64,000 bases of DNA, taken from contig NZ_LT629705.1 in NCBI RefSeq assembly GCF_900103875.1, positions 1,006,501-1,070,500 on the forward strand, in the 5' to 3' direction. The notes beneath the pieces were generated by a model, which saw nothing but the letters and a program-made list of their open reading frames with translations, had not been told where the DNA came from and searched no databases. Below, one piece after another: positions 1-8,208 of the stretch; positions within the stretch are counted from its first letter, which is position 1, and every line of letters starts with the position of its first letter. The position numbers were made by a program, and so were the translations under genes. This DNA comes from Pseudomonas arsenicoxydans. Lineage in GTDB: Bacteria > Pseudomonadota > Gammaproteobacteria > Pseudomonadales > Pseudomonadaceae.

Positions 1-1404
1 CTCAAGTACCTGAATCACACCACCACCAGCTTCCAGGACATCGCCGGCAAAGGTGCCAAGCAGCTGACCTTCGACCAGATTTCCCTGGAACTGGCCGGAC
101 CTTACGCCGCAGAAGACGCCGACGTGACACTGCGCCTGCATCAAACCCTGCAGGAAAAGCTCAACGCCATTCCGAGCCTGAGCAAAGTCCTGAGCGAAAT
201 CGAAATGCCGCTGGTGCCGGTGCTGGCACGGATCGAACGCCAGGGCGCGCTGGTCGATGCCAACCTGCTGGGCATTCAGAGTGTTGAGCTGGGCGACAAA
301 ATGGTCGCGCTCGAACGTGAGGCGTTTGCCATCGCCGGCGAGGAGTTCAACCTTGGCTCGCCCAAGCAACTGGGCGTGATCCTGTACGAAAAACTCGGTC
401 TGCCGATCCTCAGCAAAACCGCCAAGGGCCAGGCATCCACCGCCGAAGCAGTGCTGGCTGAACTGGCCGAGCAGGATTACCCGCTGCCCAAAGTGCTGAT
501 GCAGTACCGCTCGATGAGCAAGCTGAAAAGCACTTACACCGATCGCCTGCCGGAGCAGATCAACCCGCGAACCGGACGGATTCACACCTCGTACCATCAG
601 GCTGTCGCAGCGACCGGTCGACTGTCGTCCAGCGATCCGAACCTGCAGAACATCCCGATCCGCACCGCCGAAGGCCGTCGCATCCGTCAGGCGTTCATTG
701 CCCCTAAAGGCTACAAGCTGCTGGCAGCGGACTACTCGCAAATCGAACTGCGGATCATGGCTCACCTGGCCAAGGATGAAGGGTTGCTGCATGCGTTCCG
801 CAATGACCTGGACGTGCACAAAGCCACGGCGGCCGAAGTCTTCGGTGTCGAACTGGCCGATGTCACAACCGATCAGCGCCGCAGCGCCAAGGCGATCAAC
901 TTCGGTTTGATCTACGGCATGAGTGCGTTTGGCCTGGCCAAACAGATTGGCGTTGATCGCAAACAGTCACAGGCGTACATCGACCGTTATTTCGCCCGCT
1001 ACCCGGGTGTTCTGGAGTACATGGAGCGCACCCGCGCACAGGCGGCCGAGCAAGGTTTTGTTGAAACCATTTTCGGACGTCGCTTGTACTTGCCGGAAAT
1101 CAACGCGAAAAACCCGGCCCTGCGCAAAGGCGCCGAGCGCACGGCAATCAACGCCCCGATGCAAGGCACCGCGGCGGACATCATCAAGAAAGCCATGGTG
1201 GCTGTGGATAACTGGCTGACGACCTCAGGCCTGGACGCCAAAGTCATCCTGCAAGTACACGACGAATTGGTGCTTGAGGTGCGTGAGGATTTGATCGACC
1301 AGGTTCGCGATGAAATTCGCGTGCACATGAGCGACGCCGCGAAACTCGATGTACCGCTTCTGGTTGAAGTCGGCGTTGGCAACAACTGGGACGAGGCTCA
1401 CTGA
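1..1404 (+). CDS. polA: DNA polymerase I, C-terminal part (5' end outside window)
   Basis: Polymerase used for Okazaki-fragment maturation and excision repair. The reading frame is open from base 1, so the gene starts upstream of the window; 467 codons remain out of the roughly 930 usual for the family. The visible part covers the end of the 3'-5' exonuclease-like domain and the whole polymerase domain. Motif A ([12 protein letters not shown]) lies near base 730, motif B ([14 protein letters not shown]) near 880 and motif C (VHDELVLEV) near 1257, all with their catalytic Asp/Lys/Tyr/His residues. It converges with engB; a small-RNA locus lies between them. Identification is secure. Confidence 0.98.
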   Translation, partial: LKYLNHTTTSFQDIAGKGAKQLTFDQISLELAGPYAAEDADVTLRLHQTLQEKLNAIPSLSKVLSEIEMPLVPVLARIERQGALVDANLLGIQSVELGDKMVALEREAFAIAGEEFNLGSPKQLGVILYEKLGLPILSKTAKGQASTAEAVLAELAEQDYPLPKVLMQYRSMSKLKSTYTDRLPEQINPRTGRIHTSYHQAVAATGRLSSSDPNLQNIPIRTAEGRRIRQAFIAPKGYKLLAADYSQIELRIMAHLAKDEGLLHAFRNDLDVHKATAAEVFGVELADVTTDQRRSAKAINFGLIYGMSAFGLAKQIGVDRKQSQAYIDRYFARYPGVLEYMERTRAQAAEQGFVETIFGRRLYLPEINAKNPALRKGAERTAINAPMQGTAADIIKKAMVAVDNWLTTSGLDAKVILQVHDELVLEVREDLIDQVRDEIRVHMSDAAKLDVPLLVEVGVGNNWDEAH

Positions 1405-1513
1405 GCCGTCTGAACCGGGGTTTTCTGCTGCGGCACAGTGCCGCGGCAGAACAGCGCAGGGGGCTTATTTCGGAAAACGAGGGGACTTATTTCAAATGGT
1501 TTCTGAAGCGCCG

Positions 1514-1541
1514 GAACTAAACATGTGAACTGCCACTCAGA
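1514..1541 (+). promoter_or_regulatory. Sigma-22 (AlgU/RpoE-type) promoter for the ersA-like sRNA
   Basis: GAACTA at 1514-1519 and TCAGA at 1537-1541 are separated by 17 bases. This fits the envelope-stress sigma consensus (GAACTT, 16-17 bases, TCTGA) with one mismatch per element. It sits about 135 bases upstream of a strong terminator, the right distance to define the small RNA annotated here. No experimental start site is available. Confidence 0.6.
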
Positions 1542-1546
1542 GTTAC

Positions 1547-1679
1547 TGAATGGCTGGTGAAGCCCTTCGATGCTCCTATGTTGTGTTAAGTGTTGGCAGA
1601 TATCTGGACCCCGCCCTAGCGGTCCGGAACTTGAACCCCGGAACTTCCCCCTCCCCATAAGAAGTCCGGGGTTTTTTTT
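1547..1679 (+). ncRNA. ersA: ErsA-like small RNA (Spot 42 genomic position)
   Basis: Candidate trans-acting small RNA between polA and engB, the same slot as Spot 42 (spf) in enterobacteria and, as I recall, ErsA in P. aeruginosa (about 132 nt, sigma-22 dependent, acting on algC and oprD mRNAs). Support from the sequence: a sigma-22-like promoter just upstream; a 3' terminator giving a ~132-nt transcript; an internal hairpin around 1606-1625 (GGACC/GGTCC arms); and a C-rich unpaired stretch (CTTCCCCCTCCCC, 1644-1656) suited to pairing with G-rich ribosome-binding sites. No credible ORF occupies the region. The 5' end is inferred from promoter spacing. Confidence 0.7.
1634..1679 (+). terminator. 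Intrinsic terminator of the sRNA locus
   Basis: The left arm AACCCCGGAACTT (1634-1646) pairs with AAGTCCGGGGTT (1662-1673) with one bulged A, and eight T residues follow (1672-1679). It ends the sRNA and may also stop polA read-through before the convergent engB. Confidence 0.85.
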
Positions 1680-1688
1680 GCCCGCGAT

Positions 1689-2333
1689 TTATTGCTCGGC
1701 AATCTCCGAGCCCTTGTCCGCGAGTTCCATCCAGCCTGCCAGTACAGTGTAGGCGTCTTCCAGGCCCATGCGTTTCGGCGCCGAAAACAACTGGATGCTG
1801 ATCGCATCACCCCAGCCTTTGCGGATATCTGCCTGAACCTTGAGCAGGACGTTCTTCGCTGCGCCGTACGTCAACTTGTCGGCCTTGGTCAGCAAAATGT
1901 GCATCGGCATGCCACTGGCGACTGCCCAGTCGAGCATCAACAGGTCGAAGTCAGTCATTGGGTGGCGGATGTCCATCATCAAGATCAGACCTTTCAAACT
2001 CTCGCGGCCACCCAGATAAGCTTCCAGGTGACGCTGCCAGTGCAGCTTCAGCGGGATAGGTACTTTTGCATAACCGTAGCCCGGCAGGTCGACCAGACGA
2101 CGATCATCGTCTAGCTTGAAGAAGTTCAAGAGTTGCGTGCGACCCGGAGTTTTCGAGGTTCGCGCCAGGCTGGCATGAGTCAGGGTGTTCAACGCGCTGG
2201 ATTTACCGGCATTGGAACGCCCGGCGAATGCCACTTCAAAGCCTTCGTCGTCAGGACATTGATCGACTTTGGCAGCGCTGAGCATGAAGGTGGACTGTTG
2301 GCACAGGCCGAGGATGGGGTTCTTGAGTTGCAT
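1689..2333 (-). CDS. engB: Ribosome biogenesis GTPase EngB (YihA/YsxC)
   Basis: Essential GTP-binding protein of the TrmE-Era-EngA-YihA-Septin class that acts in 50S subunit assembly. The 214-residue product carries the G1 P-loop GRSNAGKSS, a TPGRTQ switch I, G3 DLPGYG and G4 TKAD. The open frame extends further upstream, but MQLKNP at 2333 gives the normal family length and places the P-loop about 36 residues in, so that start is preferred. The gene is divergent from the cytochrome c5 gene and convergent with the sRNA/polA locus. Confidence 0.96.
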   Translation of the reverse strand: MQLKNPILGLCQQSTFMLSAAKVDQCPDDEGFEVAFAGRSNAGKSSALNTLTHASLARTSKTPGRTQLLNFFKLDDDRRLVDLPGYGYAKVPIPLKLHWQRHLEAYLGGRESLKGLILMMDIRHPMTDFDLLMLDWAVASGMPMHILLTKADKLTYGAAKNVLLKVQADIRKGWGDAISIQLFSAPKRMGLEDAYTVLAGWMELADKGSEIAEQ

Positions 2334-2524
2334 GGGATTTCCGATGTGGGCGGCGCCGGGAATGGACGCGGCGAGCAGTGTCGTTTCCGTTTCAGTGACG
2401 CCAGTATATAATGCCGCAGATTTTGTGTGCGCTTTGTCCCAGCGTAGGATGAAGTTCACGAGAGCGAATGACCTTGATTGCGCATTAGAACGCAAAACGC
2501 TCTCAACCCTGAAAAGGTCGTTTT

Positions 2525-2815
2525 ATGACGAAATGGCTGCTAGTTGCCGGTGTCTTGATGCCGCTTTACAGCGCTCAGGCTACACAGGATCCGGAAGCTG
2601 TGTACAACCGTGTTTGTGGTGCCTGTCATTCCGGCCAACTACCCATGGCCCCCCAAAAGGGCGATCAGGAAGCTTGGACGCCGAGGTTGGCGAAAGGTAT
2701 GGAGACGCTGGTGCAACACGTGACCCAGGGTTTCAAGGCGATGCCGCCGCGTGGTTTGTGCATGGACTGCAGTGCCGAGGATTACCAGGCCATCATCCAC
2801 TGGATGAGCGAGTGA
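2525..2815 (+). CDS. Cytochrome c5-type monohaem c protein
   Basis: Small exported cytochrome (96 aa). Residues 1-19 form a signal peptide ending SAQA. A single haem-attachment motif CGACH lies near residue 32, a late Met (KAMPP) is a likely axial ligand, and a second cysteine pair, CMDC, is typical of the c5 family. Probably a periplasmic or membrane-associated electron carrier. It lies 46 bases upstream of the dihaem cytochrome c4 gene and likely shares its transcript. TATAAT at 2407-2412 is a possible -10 element, although the -35 is weak. Confidence 0.9.
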   Translation: MTKWLLVAGVLMPLYSAQATQDPEAVYNRVCGACHSGQLPMAPQKGDQEAWTPRLAKGMETLVQHVTQGFKAMPPRGLCMDCSAEDYQAIIHWMSE

Positions 2816-2861
2816 TCCCGGTCCATAACTCTTTAACCCTTAGCCGTAGTTGGATTAGCTG

Positions 2862-3473
2862 ATGAACAAATTGATCGTGAGTCTGCTGTTGACCGTGGGG
2901 ATCTCCGGCATTGCCCATGCTGCAGGTGATGCAACTGCTGGTCAGGCGAAAGCCGCAGTATGTGGCGCCTGTCATGGCCCGGATGGCAATAGCATGGCGC
3001 CTAACTTTCCGAAACTGGCAGGCCAGGGCGAGCGTTATCTGAACAAGCAGCTGCACGACATCAAGTCCGGCAAACGTACGGTACTGGAAATGACCGGCCT
3101 GCTGACCAACCTGAGCGATCAGGACCTGGCCGATATCGCCGCCTACTTCGCTAGCCAGAAAGGCAGCGTTGGCGCCGCCGACCCTAAAGTCGTGGCTCGC
3201 GGTGAAGCACTGTTCCGCGGTGGCGACCTGGCCAAGGGCCTGCCCGCCTGCACCGGTTGCCACTCGCCCAATGGCGCAGGCAACCCGGCAGCTGGTTTCC
3301 CACACCTGGGCGGTCAGCACGCTCAATACGTTGCCAAGCAACTGACCGAATTCCGCAAGGAAGAAGGCGGCCGCACCAACGATGGCGACACCAAAACCAT
3401 GCAGACCATTGCCAAGCGGCTGAGCGACGAAGACATCGCGGCAGTGTCCAGCTACATTCAGGGCCTGCACTAA
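2862..3473 (+). CDS. cc4: Dihaem cytochrome c4
   Basis: Periplasmic dihaem electron carrier that feeds terminal oxidases, notably cbb3-type. The 203-residue precursor has a signal peptide of about 20 residues (MNKLIVSLLLTVGISGIAHA) and two similar cytochrome domains with haem motifs CGACH (residues 34-38) and CTGCH (130-134). Each domain has a later Met ligand, as in M-T-G and T-M-Q contexts. It follows the c5 gene and precedes a strong terminator, so the two cytochromes look like one unit. Gene order next to dsbA matches other pseudomonads. Confidence 0.95.
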   Translation: MNKLIVSLLLTVGISGIAHAAGDATAGQAKAAVCGACHGPDGNSMAPNFPKLAGQGERYLNKQLHDIKSGKRTVLEMTGLLTNLSDQDLADIAAYFASQKGSVGAADPKVVARGEALFRGGDLAKGLPACTGCHSPNGAGNPAAGFPHLGGQHAQYVAKQLTEFRKEEGGRTNDGDTKTMQTIAKRLSDEDIAAVSSYIQGLH

Positions 3474-3550
3474 GACCGGCGAACAGGGCGGCGCGCAGGA
3501 TGTACATCTCCTGCAACGTTAACGCTCTATTAATCCGTCGCAGCAAGTAT

Positions 3551-3579
3551 AAAAAGGGTGGCTTAGGCCGCCCTTTTTT
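3551..3579 (+). terminator. Intrinsic terminator after the cytochrome genes
   Basis: Twelve-pair stem: AAAAAGGGTGGC (3551-3562) pairs with GCCGCCCTTTTT after a TTAG loop, including one G-T pair, and runs into TTTTTT. It separates the c5-c4 unit from dsbA. Confidence 0.85.
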
Positions 3580-3673
3580 GTGGCTGCTGCCGTTACACTA
3601 CAGAACTCACGCCCGCCATGACCTGTCTGAAAACAGGTCGCGCGAGGCGACCAAAATTGTCCAGGAGTAAAGC

Positions 3674-4315
3674 ATGCGTAATCTGATCATCAGCGCCGCA
3701 CTCGTCGCTGCCAGCCTGTTCGGCGTGACTGCCCAAGCCGCCGAAGCACCCGCCGCCCCTTATGTCGAACTGAGCAATCCGGTTCCGGTCGCTGTGCCTG
3801 GCAAAATCGAAGTCGTGGAGCTGTTCTGGTACGGCTGCCCGCACTGCTACGCTTTTGAACCGGTGATCAATCCTTGGGTCGAGAAGCTGCCTTCGGATGT
3901 CAACTTTGTCCGCATTCCGGCGATGTTCGGCGGCCCTTGGGATGCACACGGCCAGATGTTCCTGACCCTTGAAGCCATGGGCGTCGAGAGCAAGGTTCAC
4001 GCCGCGGTGTTCAACGCGATTCAGAAAGAACACAAGAAGCTGATCGATAAAGCCGACATGGCCGACTTCCTCGCCACTCAAGGCGTAGACAAGGACAAGT
4101 TCCTGTCGACTTTCGACTCCTTTGCCATCAAGGGCAAGATCGTCCAGGCGCGTGAACTGGCCAAGAAATATGAAATCTCCGGGGTTCCAACCATGATCGT
4201 CAACGGCAAGTATCGCTTTGACATAGGGTCTGCCGGCGGCGCCGAGCAAGCCCTGCAACTGGCCGACAAACTGGTCGACAAAGAGCGAGCGGCTAACAAG
4301 GCTGCCGCCAACTAA
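3674..4315 (+). CDS. dsbA: Thiol:disulfide interchange protein DsbA
   Basis: Periplasmic oxidant that introduces disulfide bonds into exported proteins. The 213-residue precursor has a signal peptide (MRNLIISAALVAASLFGVTAQA), a thioredoxin fold with active site C55-P-H-C58 in the context WYGCPHCYAFEP, and the cis-proline loop SGVPTMIVNGKY near residue 175. The start has AGGAG seven bases upstream. The gene lies 14 bases before the EEP-family gene, so read-through is possible. Confidence 0.97.
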   Translation: MRNLIISAALVAASLFGVTAQAAEAPAAPYVELSNPVPVAVPGKIEVVELFWYGCPHCYAFEPVINPWVEKLPSDVNFVRIPAMFGGPWDAHGQMFLTLEAMGVESKVHAAVFNAIQKEHKKLIDKADMADFLATQGVDKDKFLSTFDSFAIKGKIVQARELAKKYEISGVPTMIVNGKYRFDIGSAGGAEQALQLADKLVDKERAANKAAAN

Positions 4316-4329
4316 GCGCGGGGCCTGCC

Positions 4330-5208
4330 ATGCGCCGCTGGGGTACTGAACGCGTCGTTGGCCTGCATGATCCGCGGGTCAACGAACATCATCTGGAATC
4401 GACGGGCCTGCCCGCAGACAGCCGTCTGCGCCTGCTCAGCTTCAATATCCAGGTCGGCATCAGTACCGAGCGTTATCGGCACTACCTGACCAGGGGCTGG
4501 CAACATCTGTTGCCGCACACCGGCCGTGCCGACAATCTGCAAAAGATCGGCACTCTGTTGGGCGACTTCGATCTGGTCGCCCTGCAGGAAGCCGATGGCG
4601 GCAGCCTGCGATCAGGCTACGTCAACCAGGTTGAACACCTGGCGCAACTCGGCGCTTTCCCCTACTGGTATCAGCAACTCAACCGCAATCTCGGGCGCCT
4701 CGGCCAGCATAGCAATGGCGTGCTGAGCCGCTTGCGCCCCTGGGCGATTGAAGACCATCCACTACCGGGCCCCAAAGGGCGCGGAGCCATCCTGGTGCGC
4801 TTCGGCGAGGGTCCAGAGGCGTTGGTGGTGGTGATGATGCACCTTGCGCTCGGCGCTCGGGTGCGCACGATGCAGCTGGCTTACATTCGCGAGTTGATCG
4901 GCGGCTACAAACACCAGGTGTTGATGGGCGACATGAACACCCACGCCAGTGACTTGCTGCAGAACTCCCCGTTGCGTGACCTCGGCCTGCTCGCGCCACA
5001 ACTGGAAGCGACCTTCCCAAGTTGGCGTCCGCAGCGCTGCCTGGACCATATACTGCTCAGCCCTACCCTGACCCTTGAAAAGGTCGAGGTGCTGGCACAA
5101 CCGATTTCAGATCACCTGCCCGTCGCGGTAGAGATTCGTCTGCCGGGTTCGCTCACGGCCGATGCATTGCCCGCGTTGAGTCCTGCCCCTCGCGGATCCC
5201 TTGAATGA
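4330..5208 (+). CDS. Endonuclease/exonuclease/phosphatase (EEP) family protein
   Basis: Metal-dependent phosphoesterase of unknown substrate (292 aa). Family signatures are visible: LLSFNIQVG with the metal-side Asn, LQEAD with the catalytic Glu, MMHLALGA with a His, GDMNTH (the GDxN signature), and C-terminal LDHILLS and ISDHLPV with the catalytic His. There is no signal peptide. The stop overlaps the start of the diguanylate cyclase gene (ATGA), which implies translational coupling. The same gene pair occurs in this position in P. aeruginosa as I recall it. Whether the substrate is DNA, phosphoinositide or nucleotide cannot be told from sequence. Confidence 0.88.
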   Translation: MRRWGTERVVGLHDPRVNEHHLESTGLPADSRLRLLSFNIQVGISTERYRHYLTRGWQHLLPHTGRADNLQKIGTLLGDFDLVALQEADGGSLRSGYVNQVEHLAQLGAFPYWYQQLNRNLGRLGQHSNGVLSRLRPWAIEDHPLPGPKGRGAILVRFGEGPEALVVVMMHLALGARVRTMQLAYIRELIGGYKHQVLMGDMNTHASDLLQNSPLRDLGLLAPQLEATFPSWRPQRCLDHILLSPTLTLEKVEVLAQPISDHLPVAVEIRLPGSLTADALPALSPAPRGSLE

Positions 5209-7253
5209 GCGACGAAACAGAGCGTTGGAAAGAGAAATACCTCAAAAGCATCGAACAACAGGAAAAGCTCGAACGTCGGTGGAACGCCAGGCTCGACCTG
5301 CTGCGCCGTGGCCTGGTGCGTAGTACGCTTGCTGCGGAAGGCACCGATCGCGCCGTTGATCTATGCATGAAGGAAATGCGCGAAGTCGTGCGCACCGATG
5401 ATATGGACGCCGGCCTCGCCGCCCTGCTGCCACGGCTCGAAAAAGCGGTGCTCGACTCCGAACAGCGCCGGGAAACCCGGGTCAACCAGACCAGCGCCGC
5501 ACTGAATGCACTGGTGACACAGCTGCAAACGCTACCGCTGCCACGCGAAGTCAGCCGACCGCTCAAGAATTTTGCCAAGCAACTGGATGGCCGGGTCAGT
5601 CAGGCAAGGGAAATTCCGTTGCTGCTCAGCGAGCTGAGTGGCCTTCAAGGCAACGCCTTGCGCCAACTGGACAACCCGACAGAGCCTGATCGTCCTGGTT
5701 TTTTGCAGCGGTTGTTCGGTAACCGGGAAGCGGATGAGGCCACGGCGCAGGTTGCCGTCGTTTCCGTGCAAGCGCCTGCCCCGCAGACGGCTGAACCGAC
5801 TAACGCACCAGCTGCTGAGACTCGACCGGAAACAGTCGATACCGCGCCCACGATAGAGCAGCCGCCAGTCGCGCCATCACCGGCCCACGACGCCCCACCT
5901 GTCGTTGCAATCCCTGAGTCCCTGGTTATACAGGCCGTTCCCAAAGAGGTTACAGCTCCCGACGTCGTGGCGTTTGTCCCGCCTGTCCTTGCCCCAGCGC
6001 CTGAATGTGCGCAGCCGGCAGAGCCACAAGAGCCGAGCGATTTTGAACAACTGGAAGAGCCAGCGCTGCCAGTCATCGCACCTGCCGCGCAGGTTCAAGA
6101 GTTAATCAATCCTGACGAATTGAAACCGGCAGCGGCGACCACCGGCGATGCGCAGCAACCTGAGCCAGGGGACATTGTTTATGCCTTACCGGACTCACCA
6201 GAGCCTTCCTACAGTTCTGTGGCCAAGCACATTGAAGACACGCTGTTGGGCCTTCTTGACGACCTGACGCTGCCCGAACGTCACCGGCCGCAAGCCGAAG
6301 CGATGCGCGACCGTCTGCAAAACGGCTTGAACTGGTACGAGTTGATCCCGATCCTCGACGATCTGGCGACATTGATGCTGGCAATCACCGACAGCGGTCA
6401 GCACGAATTCGAAGCTTACTTGCAGCATCTCAACGAACGCCTGGAGTCCTTCCAGAGCAACTTGCAGGCGGCCAGTGACGGCCATGCCGACAATCGCTCT
6501 GCTGCGCGTGAAATGGACACGCAGATCCGCGAGCAGGTCGACGGCTTGCAAAGCAGCATGCAGGAAGCGGCAGATCTGGAGGACCTCAAGCACGTTCTGG
6601 AGAACCATCTCGAAGGCCTGCTGGGCACGATGGACCAACACCAAAAGCAGCGCGACGAGCGTGAGCACGAAATCGCCGCACGCCTGCAAGGCCTGGCGGA
6701 ACGGGTGGCACACATGGAACAGGAAGCGCTGGGCTATCGCGAGCACCTCGAGGAACAGCGCCAGAAGGCCCTGATCGACCCGCTCACCAACCTGCCCAAT
6801 CGAGCCGCCTGGAGTGAGCGGCTGGAGCACGAAGTTCGCGACTGGCAGCAACACGGCAACACCCTATTGCTGGTGATGCTGGACCTCGACCACTTCAAAC
6901 GCATCAACGATAACTACGGGCACCTTGCGGGTGACAAAGTACTGAAAATCATCGCCGGCGTATTGCGCAAGCGCCTGCGGGGAACGGATTTCATTGCACG
7001 ATTCGGAGGTGAGGAGTTTGTCATGTTGATGCCTGACACTTCCCTGGTAACCGGCGCAAAGCTGCTGGAAACCATGCGCGCCTCCATTGAGGCCTGCCCT
7101 TTTCACTTCAAGGGCGAACGGGTGACCATCACGCTGTCCGTAGGTTTTACCGCATTGAAAACCGCGGAACACAGTGATCAAGCGCTGAAAAGAGCCGATC
7201 AGGCGTTGTATCGCGCAAAAAATGCCGGCCGCAACCGGGTTGAACCAGGCTGA
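5205..7253 (+). CDS. dgcH: Diguanylate cyclase with long N-terminal region
   Basis: Makes cyclic di-GMP. The 682-residue protein has no clear membrane segment. Residues ~1-190 are helical and charged; ~190-330 is a Pro/Ala/Glu-rich low-complexity linker; ~330-520 is a helical region with coiled-coil character; and a GGDEF domain fills ~525-682. The active-site loop reads GGEEF, and the product-inhibition I-site RxxD (RGTD) lies five residues before it, so the enzyme should be active and feedback-controlled. It overlaps the EEP gene by four bases. The symbol rests on position equivalent to PA5487 from memory. Confidence 0.92.
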   Translation: MSDETERWKEKYLKSIEQQEKLERRWNARLDLLRRGLVRSTLAAEGTDRAVDLCMKEMREVVRTDDMDAGLAALLPRLEKAVLDSEQRRETRVNQTSAALNALVTQLQTLPLPREVSRPLKNFAKQLDGRVSQAREIPLLLSELSGLQGNALRQLDNPTEPDRPGFLQRLFGNREADEATAQVAVVSVQAPAPQTAEPTNAPAAETRPETVDTAPTIEQPPVAPSPAHDAPPVVAIPESLVIQAVPKEVTAPDVVAFVPPVLAPAPECAQPAEPQEPSDFEQLEEPALPVIAPAAQVQELINPDELKPAAATTGDAQQPEPGDIVYALPDSPEPSYSSVAKHIEDTLLGLLDDLTLPERHRPQAEAMRDRLQNGLNWYELIPILDDLATLMLAITDSGQHEFEAYLQHLNERLESFQSNLQAASDGHADNRSAAREMDTQIREQVDGLQSSMQEAADLEDLKHVLENHLEGLLGTMDQHQKQRDEREHEIAARLQGLAERVAHMEQEALGYREHLEEQRQKALIDPLTNLPNRAAWSERLEHEVRDWQQHGNTLLLVMLDLDHFKRINDNYGHLAGDKVLKIIAGVLRKRLRGTDFIARFGGEEFVMLMPDTSLVTGAKLLETMRASIEACPFHFKGERVTITLSVGFTALKTAEHSDQALKRADQALYRAKNAGRNRVEPG

Positions 7254-7356
7254 CAGGCAATTGTGCCATTTTATTTAAAACTGCGCTTTTGCCTTCTGCG
7301 CGCGAGTCAGTACGTTACACTGTTGCATTACTGTCTTGCGTGTATTGCCTCCAGCC

Positions 7357-8136
7357 ATGAAATGTCTTGCTCTCATTGTGTCGCTGCTCCTGTTGGCCGG
7401 TTGTGCCAGTGGTCCGCGGATCGACACCAGTCACCCTTCAGCCAATTACGACAGTCGCATTCAGTTCGTGGTGGTGCATTACACCAACGCCTCACTTGAG
7501 CGCTCGCTGCAACTGCTGACCCACGGCGAGGTCAGCAGCCACTATCTGATCGGCGACGATAAAGGCGCCACCATCTATAAGCTGATGGATGAAAACTTGC
7601 GCGCCTGGCACGCCGGTGAAAGCGAATGGCAAGGCCGGACCTGGCTGAACTCCAGCTCCATCGGCATCGAGATCGTCAATCCGGGCTTCAAAGACACCCC
7701 GACCGGTCGCCTGTGGTATCCCTACAGCGAAGATCAGATTCAGTCGTTGATCTTCCTGCTCAAGGACATCAGCAAGCGTTACAACATCGACCCTGGCGCC
7801 ATCATCGGTCATAGCGACATTGCGCCGCTGCGCAAGCTCGATCCTGGCCCGCTGTTCCCCTGGAAACGCCTGGCCGCCGAAGGCCTGGGTATCTGGCCCA
7901 ACGAGCAGGCGGTTGCACGCCAGCAAGCCCAGTATGCAGTCGAGCTGCCAAGCATCGGCTGGTTCCAGTCACAGTTGGCTCACCTCGGTTATGCCACGCC
8001 GCAAACGGGTGAGCTGGATGTTGCAACACGCCATGTCCTGGCCGCTTTCCAGATGCATTTCCGCCCCACCCGCTTCGATGGCACCCCGGACGCTCAAACC
8101 GCAGCATTGCTACAGGTTTTGAATCAGACAAAATAA
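7357..8136 (+). CDS. ampDh2: Lipoprotein N-acetylmuramoyl-L-alanine amidase (AmpDh2/AmiD type)
   Basis: Zinc amidase that cuts the MurNAc-L-Ala bond of peptidoglycan or its fragments at the outer membrane. The 259-residue product starts at MKCLALIV, giving a type II signal with lipobox LAGC. An Amidase_2 domain follows with zinc ligands in VVVHYTNAS and GHSDIAPLRKLDPG, plus HAGES. The C-terminus (~185-255) is a peptidoglycan-binding helical domain. An upstream TTG at 7336 is possible but would bury the lipobox start. It lies just before kinB/algB as in other pseudomonads, although an EAL gene intervenes here. Confidence 0.9.
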   Translation: MKCLALIVSLLLLAGCASGPRIDTSHPSANYDSRIQFVVVHYTNASLERSLQLLTHGEVSSHYLIGDDKGATIYKLMDENLRAWHAGESEWQGRTWLNSSSIGIEIVNPGFKDTPTGRLWYPYSEDQIQSLIFLLKDISKRYNIDPGAIIGHSDIAPLRKLDPGPLFPWKRLAAEGLGIWPNEQAVARQQAQYAVELPSIGWFQSQLAHLGYATPQTGELDVATRHVLAAFQMHFRPTRFDGTPDAQTAALLQVLNQTK

Positions 8137-8208
8137 TGACGCCCGCCCGACGGTCAGGGCTATTTCCAAATCAGCAGCTATAACTCATTGGTAATTCTTC
8201 GGATATCC

